Source: Salvator merianae (taxonomy: Eukaryota > Chordata > Lepidosauria > Squamata > Teiidae). From it: DNA of 64,000 nt. How positions within the stretch are numbered: the stretch's first letter is position 1; each line of letters begins with the position of its first letter. Shown here piece by piece: positions 57,326 through 64,000 of this stretch. The stretch spans positions 53,428,608 to 53,492,607 of the forward strand of contig QVOM02000126.1 in assembly GCA_003586115.2 (NCBI GenBank), read 5' to 3'. Under the pieces are notes generated by a model. The model was not told the DNA's origin, ran no database searches, and saw only the letters and a program-made list of their open reading frames with translations. A program made the translations under genes and the position numbers.

Positions 57326-57769
57326 TGATAGACTAAGCTACAGCTGCTTTGTATTTAAGGACTACTTGAGTCTTTAACTTGTAGCATCCCTTTTCTCTTT
57401 AATCTATGGTGAATATATCCTCAGAATGGGAGGACTGGAAGAGATGACAGCTTAAAATAAACAATAACAATCTGTTGACAGTGACACTCTGTTAACTGAA
57501 AATAGACATAGAAAAGTTCATCCAAATGAACACAGAATGAGCAAAATCTGGATTAACTTTTAACACTGTTAAGAGGGCAAGGGTCAAGTGCATGTTTGGT
57601 GAATTTGCAGTTATCAGTGAAACAGTGGTAGTGTTAGAAGGTGTTGTCATTGCTTCCAATAGAAAAAAAAATGCCAGTGAGCTATATAATCAAGGAGCAG
57701 AATAGTACTAGGACACAAGGCAATGAGAAGTTTAGACAAAATCATATAGAATAAGAACATTTCAATTAC

Positions 57770-58205
57770 AGTAAGGATAAGAATAATTAAAGCAAAGATT
57801 TTTCTTGTGGTAATATAATGCTGTGAAAGCTGGATGTTGAAGAAGATGGAGAGAAAGAAAAATATGTGCCGTTTTGATTGATAAGTCTGGAGAAGGTTAT
57901 TAAAATGAAACAAAACTAAACACAGATTGCAAGAAAGATCAGTCCTCATTGCTCCTCTGAGTGAGGGGATGTTCACCAGGCAAAAATGCTCAGACTTTGG
58001 ACATGTGATTTGTGTGAATAAAAAGACTAGAAAAAATGACTGACTGGGAAGAGTAGAAGGCAGAGCAGACGGCAGACAAATTGGGTGAACAGGATCAAAT
58101 AGACAACAAAAATGTCCCTGAAAGAGCTATGAGACGTTACTAGAATAGGTCAAAATGGCAAGCTTTTATCGATACAATCACCAGGAATTGAACCTGACTT
58201 GATGT
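57770..58205 (+). pseudogene. RTE/BovB-type LINE C-terminal remnant
   Basis: The translation of about 57815-57850 gives GCESWMLKK-like residues, followed downstream by FGHVI.. and then a decayed GRVEGRADGRQIG-type basic segment, in the order expected of RTE ORF2 C-termini. The terminus GAATTGAACCTGACTTGATG..TTACCTAATGGCA resembles the RTE/SINE 3' end pattern. Many stops are present. Confidence 0.6.
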
Positions 58206-58880
58206 TACCTAATGGCAAGAATTAGGAAAATAAAAATGTGGGACCTGTAACAGATATTGCAATGCATTCCTAAGTCTGACGTTACTGGTCTCAGCAACAG
58301 GCTTTGTAGGACAAATTCTTTAGAATTTTGAGATCCTATCATGATTGATTATGTTGGCCATTTTTTAAAAAAAGAAATCCTGGGCTATATAGCTAAGGTC
58401 ACCTCCTGTATAATCCCTAGTCCCTAGGAAAATGACCATTTTAGCTGCTAAAACTGCATCGTCCAACACCTTTTTTCTTGGCCATGGCTTAATTGCTGTC
58501 ACTTATTCCCATTTCTCCTGATGGGGATTTTCACTTTTCCATCTTCTTTTAAGCCTTTTTAGTGTGACTGATCAGCCTTGACTCCTTAACTGTTGTTTAG
58601 GGTTCCAAAGAGGTAGTCAGCCACCCACAACCACTTTCTGGATGCAATCAGCGATAATGCCCAAGCAGACCTGCTCATTTCACCTTTCCTCCTTGTTCCA
58701 CTATTCTTTTCCAGCATTTGATACTCCTGGAGATCATTAGGCTTGGTCACTAGGATTGTTGACAACTTTGGAGGATCTTTAAATAGATCTCTCATGTTTT
58801 TGATATTTTGCTTTGTATACAGGTGTTCTGCTATCACCCTTGTTTCTTAAGTGATGTGAGGCCACATTTACTGCTAGAGA

Positions 58881-59215
58881 GGCCCTACCCACTGCTAGAA
58901 GTCTGATCCGGATTACTGGTAATCATCGATGTTGAGGACTATAGATATACTAGCTTGGGCCAGTCTGGATCATGGAGGCATGGACTACTGGAGGATCCAT
59001 TTCAGCAGTACACCAAAGTGTGCCACTGAAATGGGTTCCCTGGGGGCTTCAAAATCTGTATGTGCTTTGGGATTGGTGTGGATGCTGGGCTGGAACAGTC
59101 TCATCATGCAGACAGCACTATTCCAGATGGAGTCTTGCCATGATCTGGAGTAGAGGTCCTCTTGTGATCTAGGTCCATTGGCCCAGATTCCAGTGAGGTA
59201 AGTGTAGAAAGGCCC
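58881..59215. mobile_element. Non-autonomous DNA transposon related to 26611-26995
   Basis: It ends GTAAGTGTAGAAAGGCCC and shares with 26611-26995 the segment from GGATCCATTTCAGCAGTACA to TGAAATGGGTTCCCTGGGGG. The left boundary near AGAGGCCCTACCCACTGC is approximate. It directly abuts the 5'-truncated LINE copy that starts at about 59243. Confidence 0.6.
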
Positions 59216-59242
59216 TAAGCATATGTTTTGACATACATACGG

Positions 59243-59427
59243 ATTGCTAACCGGCTTAAGAACAGGAAACAGAGAGTAGGAATAAATGGTCGGTTCTCAG
59301 AATGGAAAGAGGTGAAAAGTGGGGTTCTGCAAGGTTCAGTATTAGGACCCCTGCTTTTTAATTTATTCATAAATGATCTCGACACAGGGTTAAGTAGTGA
59401 GTTAGCAAAGTTTGCTGATGACACTAA
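59243..59427 (+). pseudogene. CR1-like LINE reverse transcriptase, 5' part of copy 1 (before insertion)
   Basis: The open frame contains [27 protein letters not shown] and KFADDTK, the fingers-palm segment and the catalytic FADD box of CR1-clade reverse transcriptases (usual form [20 protein letters not shown]...FADDTK). FADD lies at 59411-59422. The copy is 5'-truncated here, so endonuclease and upstream RT are missing. The frame is cut by a Harbinger-type element starting at 59428 and resumes in phase at 60503. The homologous uninterrupted sequence is in copy 2 at about 63195-63350. Confidence 0.9.
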
Positions 59428-60499
59428 GGCTGCGTTCCGACAGGGCATTTAATCAGTTTACAGCCCGTCTTCAGTTCCCGCTGTCCCGACAGGATCTTGC
59501 CATTCCGTAATTTTTATGGATTAAATAGGCTAAATCCGGATTACTTTGTCTTCGGATTTAATGAACTCTCAAGCCGTTCCAGATCGCTAGCGCGCTTTAC
59601 TTTGTGCTGTGGGCACGGGGAAAGTGATTATTTGAGAGGGACCGTACTGTTTTGGGGGCCGTGCAGAGGGAGGGATCCTCATTTTGTGCCGTCCAATGAC
59701 AGACTCTGTGGGTGGGCAGGAAGCACATTAGTTTCCTCTGCCTCCATTATCCCCCCTTCCCTCGCTGCCAGGGGAAAAGAAATCGTCCTCCTTCTTCGCT
59801 AAGCTGCGGTCCTGCCAGGAAGAAATTAAAGGCTTTCTCCACTTCCGTCTGCTCTTTAAAGGAAAAAATAAACTGCGCCTGTTTGGAATTTTGCCTGGTC
59901 AGCACACAGTTAAAAATAGTCGAGCCCCCCCACATTCCCTCCCCACTTTTCCCCTTTGTTATGGACCTCTCCCGCTACTTTTAAATTGCGCAGTTGCGCT
60001 AAAGTGAATCAGCAGGGGAGCTCTCATGCGCATTTCAAAAGCTTAGTTAAAGTGAAACAGCAGGATAGCAGAACTGCGCATTTCAAAAGCTTAGTTTTTT
60101 AAAGTTCATAGTTTTAAAGTGAACGTAGTTTTTAAGTTCTGCTTCGGTAGACAGAGGCTGCAGGGAGGAGCAAATGGCGAATGACTAGTAATGCTGCCAA
60201 GTTAACCCATGTTCTGAGGCAGCAGTGGGGACATGCAGAGAGTGGAGCTTGACTTTCCCGCCCCTGTGACGTCAAGGTTTGAACGTTGGGACTGCAGCCA
60301 ATCGCTGACTGCATAGGGAGGAGAATTTGATGAGGGGTGGAGGCAGAAAGGGTACTGCCAAGCACGGGAAATATCAGTGTGGGAACGTGCAAGTACGAAT
60401 TGACTCAGTGTTAAAATGTAACTGTGGGAATGACCAGAAGACGAATTCACTGCGTGTACTCTTCTATACGGATTACATTGACGATGTCCGACCACGGCC
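59428..60499. mobile_element. Harbinger-type non-autonomous transposon (1,072 bp) inside LINE copy 1
   Basis: The left end is GGCTGCGTTCCGACAGG. The reverse complement of the right end is GGCCGTGGTCGGACATC. The first 15 bases agree at 11 positions. TAA lies on both sides (59425-59427, 60500-60502), a TWA duplication as in PIF/Harbinger. The interrupted LINE sequence is proven by copy 2, where CACTAAATTGTTCAGG is continuous (about 63341-63356). The interior is GC-richer than its surroundings, has an internal 48-bp tandem duplication (60001-60096), and lacks a frame long enough for a Harbinger transposase or Myb-like protein. The frame starting at 60327 is a chimera of element and LINE, and its first 58 residues are not LINE. 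Confidence 0.85.
60001..60096. repeat. 48-bp tandem duplication inside the Harbinger-type element
   Basis: Unit 1 (60001-60048) starts AAAGTGAATCAGCAGG and ends TGCGCATTTCAAAAGCTTAG plus TT. Unit 2 (60049-60096) starts AAAGTGAAACAGCAGG with the same ending. The 22 bases at the ends of the units are identical. Confidence 0.85.
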
Positions 60500-60502
60500 T
60501 AA

Positions 60503-61390
60503 ATTGTTCAGGGTAGTAAAAACTGAAAGTGATTGTAAAGAGCTCCAGAGGGATCTCCTGACATTGGGTAAGTGGACAACGAAGTGGCAAATGCACTTCA
60601 ATCTTAGCAAGTGCAAAGTGATGCACATCAGGACAAAGAACCCCAATTATACCTATAAACGGATGGGGGCCAAACTTTCTGTGACAGACCAGGAAAAGGA
60701 ACTTGGGGTTCTGGTAGACAGCTCAATGAAGGTATCAACCCAGTGTGCAGCGGCAGTGAAGAAAGCAAATTCAATGCTAGGGGTAATAAGGAAGGGAATA
60801 GAAAACAAGTCAGCAGGTGTCATCGTGCCTCTTTACAAATCTATGGTGAGGCCACACTTGGAATATTGTGTACAATTCTGGTCACCTCACCTCAGAAAGG
60901 ATACTGTGAAACTGGAGAAGGTGCAAAAAAGGACAACCAGAATGATCAAGGGGCTGGAACACCTTCCTTACGAAATCAGGCTGCAACGCCTTGACCTCTT
61001 CAGCCTTGAAAGGCGGCGTTTGAGAGGAGACCTGATTGAAGTTTATAAAATCATGCACGGTATGGATAAGGTGGATAAAGAGAAGTTTTTTTCTCTCACA
61101 CACAACACTAGGACCAGGGGGCACTCTCTGAAGCTGATGGGTAGGAGAGTTAGGACTGACAAGGGGAAGTATTTTTTCACCCAGAGGATCGTCGGTCTGT
61201 GGAATTTATTACCGGATGAGGTGGTGACAGCCATCAACCTGGACGGCTTTAAGAAGGGATTGGAGGTCATGGAGGTCAGGTGTATCAATGGCTACTAGAA
61301 TGGATGCCTAGGTACTGCCTTCAGGTTGGAAAGACAGGCAGGATGTCTGTTAAATCATTTGCGGGGAGTCAAGAGCAGGTGAAGGTTTTG
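60503..61390 (+). pseudogene. CR1-like LINE reverse transcriptase C-terminus and 3' UTR, copy 1 (after insertion)
   Basis: The frame is open to a stop at about 61298 with no lesion. It includes WQMHFNLSKCKVMHI, ELGVLVDSSMKVSTQCAAAV, PLYKSMVRPHLEYCVQFWSP, LEHLPYEIRLQRLDLFSLER, RGDLIEVYKIMHGMDKVD and VGLWNLLPDEVV. These are the thumb and C-terminal region of CR1/L2-related reverse transcriptases. The 3' UTR follows to AGTCAAGAGCAGGTGAAGG, then diverges from the complete end seen at 50530-50631, so the last ~130 bp of the family are missing or replaced. The preserved frame suggests a comparatively young insertion. Confidence 0.92.
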
Positions 61391-61555
61391 CTCTGTCTCT
61401 TTCCTTCCCAACTGGCATTTATTTTTTTCTCATTGGGTAAGGTCAAACCCAGCTAATTAGGATTAACACATGTCCTTATGCACACATCTCTATTTTGAAA
61501 GGCTTTCAGTGGATAGTCCTTTCTCAGAAAAGTCCTCTCTTTGAGGAGATACCCA

Positions 61556-61665
61556 GTATTTATTTATTTGCACTTTTATCCCACCCTATACCCTAAGGTT
61601 TCAGGGCAGGTTATAACACCCCCTCCCAGTGCAACAGAAGACTAATATACAATTAAAATTCAGTT
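61556..61665 (-). repeat. L2-type LINE 3' tail, antisense
   Basis: TATTTATTTATTTGCACTTT..TATCCCACCCTATACCCTAA..GGTTTCAGGGCAGG is the antisense form of the L2 end, nearly the same as at 22105-22160. Confidence 0.7.
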
Positions 61666-61856
61666 CATTAGAACTGAAAACAAGAATGGAAAGCAGGCAG
61701 TGAGCACTTGAACCAGCGCACAGCTCATTCTTGTCCCTGCAGTCTACTGAATCTGTATTTAAATGATAACTTTTTTAAAAAAATTCTCCACCTAGGCATG
61801 TAAATTAGCATGCATAATTTGTATATAAAATATACCTGCCTTTGACCTCTTTTTTT

Positions 61857-64000
61857 TGGCAGAGCACTCCCTTTGATAGGTGGTATTTCCCACCAACTGT
61901 TCTAAATTTGCTAAATGATTATTCCCCAGAGGAGCTGGTTGTGGAACCAACCAGGGGAAAGGGAATCCTGGACTTGATCCTAAGTAATACACTGGATCTA
62001 GTACAAGATGTCATTGTAATTCATCCATAGTGACCATAATTAAACCTATTTAAATACAGATAATAAGTTGTCAACACAATCAAACACGGAGACCTTGTAC
62101 TTTCCTAAGGGAAACTTCCCAGAATGAGAAAACTGGTAAAAAGGAAATTGAAAGGGAAAGTTAGAAGAGTTCAATCACTCCAAAATGCATGGAAACTATT
62201 TAAAAACACAATAACGGAGGCTCAATTAAAAGACATACCTAAAGGAAGGAAAGGAACTGTCAAGACCAAGAGGACATCAGTGTGGCTTACAAATGCAGGA
62301 CAGGAAGTCATTGAAAGCAAGGAAAGATCATTCAGAAGGCTTGTCCTAATGAGGAGAACAGGAAAGAACACAAACTCTGGCAGAACAAATCTGGCAGCAA
62401 TTAGGAAGCCTAAGAAGAATTTTGAAGAGCACATTGTTAAGAACATCAAGAAAAATAACAAGAATTTATTCAAGCATATTAGAAGTAGGAATCCAACTAG
62501 AAAAGCAGTTGGGACATTAGATGATAATGGACAGAATGGGGTAATTACAGAGGACATGGAGATTGCAGAAAGGCTAAATGAATTATTTGCCTCTGTTTTC
62601 ACATGCCGACAGGTGAGTCAATCTTTTCAGGGAGAGAGTCTAAAGAAAAACTAGATAAAGGTAACCAAGGAGGAGGTTCTTGCATGTCTTAATAAACTAA
62701 ATGCTAACAAATCACCAGGACCAGATGGCATTCATCCGAGAGTTCTTAAAGAAATCAAATGTGAAATTGCTGAGCTTCTAGCAAAAATATATAATCTTTC
62801 CCTAAAATCAGTGCCTGAAGACTGAAGGGCAGCAAATGTAACACCGGTCTTCAAAAATGGATCCAGGGGTGACCCAGGAAATTATAGACCAGTCAGCTTA
62901 ACATCAGATCCAGGTAAAGTGATAGAAACCATAATTAAGGATACACAAAGAGGAGCAAGCATTGCTGATAGAAAATCAGCATGGCTTCTGCAAAGGTAAA
63001 TCATGCCTTACAAACCTATTAGAATTCTTTGAGAATGTTAATAAACACGTGGATAAAGGTGACTCAGTTGACACTGTCTATCTGAACTTTTAGAAGGCTT
63101 TTGACAAAGTGCCTCATCAAAGGCTACTGAATAAATTCAGCAGTCATGGAATAAGAGGACAGGTCCTGTCCTGAATTGGTAACTGGCTAAAGGACAGGAA
63201 ACAAGAGTAGGTATGAATGGTCACTTCTCAGAGTGAAAAGAGGTGAGAAGTGGGGTCTCACAAGATTCAGGCTTTTTAATTTTTTCATAAATGATCTAGA
63301 TACAGTCATAAGTAGTGAGTTAGCAAAGTTTGTTGATGGCACTAAATTGTTCAGGATAGTAAAAACTGAAAGTGATTGCAAAGAGCTCCAGAGAGGTCTC
63401 TAGACATTGGGTGAGTGGGCAATGAAGTGGCAAATGCACTTCAATCTAGCAAGTGCAAAGGGATGCACACTGGGGCAAAGAACCCCAATTACATTATTAG
63501 ATTGATGGGGGGCAAACTTTCTGTGATAGGCCAGGAAAAGGAACTTGGGGTTCTGGTAGACAGCTCAATAAAGGTGTTGACCCAGTGTGCAGCAGCAGTG
63601 AAAAGGGCAAATTCAATGCTAGGAGAATAGAAAACAAGTTGGCAAGTGTCATTGTGCCTCTTTATAAATGTATGGTGAGACCACACTTGGAATACTGTAT
63701 ACAATTCTAGACACCTCATCTCAGAAAGGATATTGTGGAACTGGAAAAGATGCAGAAAAGGAAAACCAGAATAATGAAAGGGCTGGGACACCTTCCTTAC
63801 AAAATCAGTCTTCAACATCTTGGCCTCTTCAGCCTTGAAAGACGACGTTTAAAAGGAGACCTGATTGAAGTATATAAAATCATGCACAGTATGGATAGGG
63901 TGGATAGAGAAAAGTTATTTTCTCTGTAACACAGCACTAGGACCAGGGGGCATTCTATGAAGATGATGAGTAGGAGGACTGACAAAAGGAAGTATTTTTT
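61857..64000 (+). pseudogene. CR1-like LINE copy 2 (endonuclease end, RT, C-terminus), runs off the window
   Basis: In order: endonuclease C-terminal segment (VEPTRGKGILDLILSN, about 61935-61985); linker (LQNAWKLFKNTITEAQLKD; NLFKHIRSRNPTRKAVG; AERLNELFASVFTC, 62175-62605); RT start in another frame (NKSPGPDGIHPRVLKEI, about 62705; NYRPVSLTS; SCLTNLLEFFENVNKHVDKG; KAFDKVPHQRLLNK, to 63135); a frameshifted palm with the FADD box replaced by FVDG-like codons (63330-63342); then the C-terminal part (ELGVLVDSSIKVLTQCAAAV, 63541 on; GLGHLPYKISLQHLGLFSLE, 63780 on). Stops and frameshifts show it is dead. It is older than copy 1 and preserves the empty site of the Harbinger-type element. Confidence 0.9.

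Noticed and set aside
60327..60500. Start of the 323-residue frame as a genuine N-terminus
   Set aside because: These first 58 codons belong to the Harbinger-type insertion. The LINE protein sequence begins only after the TAA duplication.

Overview
This window looks like non-coding DNA (intergenic or a very large intron) from a squamate reptile. The genus cannot be told from the sequence. The evidence is the mix of relics: BovB/RTE 3' ends, L2, CR1-type and L1 LINEs, tRNA-derived SINEs with CAA-rich or CTT/CCT-rich tails, one chromodomain Ty3/gypsy element, and many hAT-like, Harbinger-like and fold-back non-autonomous DNA transposons. I found no convincing host exon, no multi-exon gene and no RNA gene. 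The open reading frames that make recognisable protein all belong to retroelements. No bacterial features (operons, CRISPR, insertion sequences) are present.

Layout. 1-9 kb: a 1,183-bp hAT-type element with a perfect 8-bp target duplication (282-1464), fold-back elements (2902-3051, 4193-4614), a C-rich minisatellite (4920-5240), a GC-rich hAT MITE (5533-5830), a small TA-flanked MITE (7401-7533) and 20-bp tandem repeats (8450-8780). 9-22 kb: fold-back elements, a BovB 3' end split in two (11925-12293 and 13610-13895), SINEs, and an RTE remnant (17030-17440). 22-24 kb: two L2 3' ends facing opposite ways around an ~800-bp fold-back. 26-38 kb: fold-backs, a solo gypsy LTR (30502-30858) and several antisense L2 pieces. 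38.8-41.2 kb: an antisense L1 3' end next to an unidentified relic that carries two hAT MITEs with perfect target duplications. 43-48 kb: L2 pieces, two fold-backs, and a broken chromodomain gypsy element with its 3' LTR. 49-58 kb: two SINEs, a second element with TAGGGATGTGCA ends, a LINE 3' tail, a Harbinger-type MITE, a possible pogo/Tigger relic, a three-unit tandem array of 265-295 bp, and another RTE remnant. 59-64 kb: two CR1-like LINE copies in the same orientation. The first carries a 1,072-bp Harbinger-type insertion, and the second preserves the empty insertion site.

The region is best read as layered transposition. The most informative feature is the Harbinger-type element inside LINE copy 1: removing the element and one TAA restores the reverse-transcriptase frame, and LINE copy 2 shows the pre-insertion sequence. 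I see no previously undescribed functional system. The least explained items are the three-unit tandem array, the ~800-bp fold-back and the relic that received two hAT insertions.
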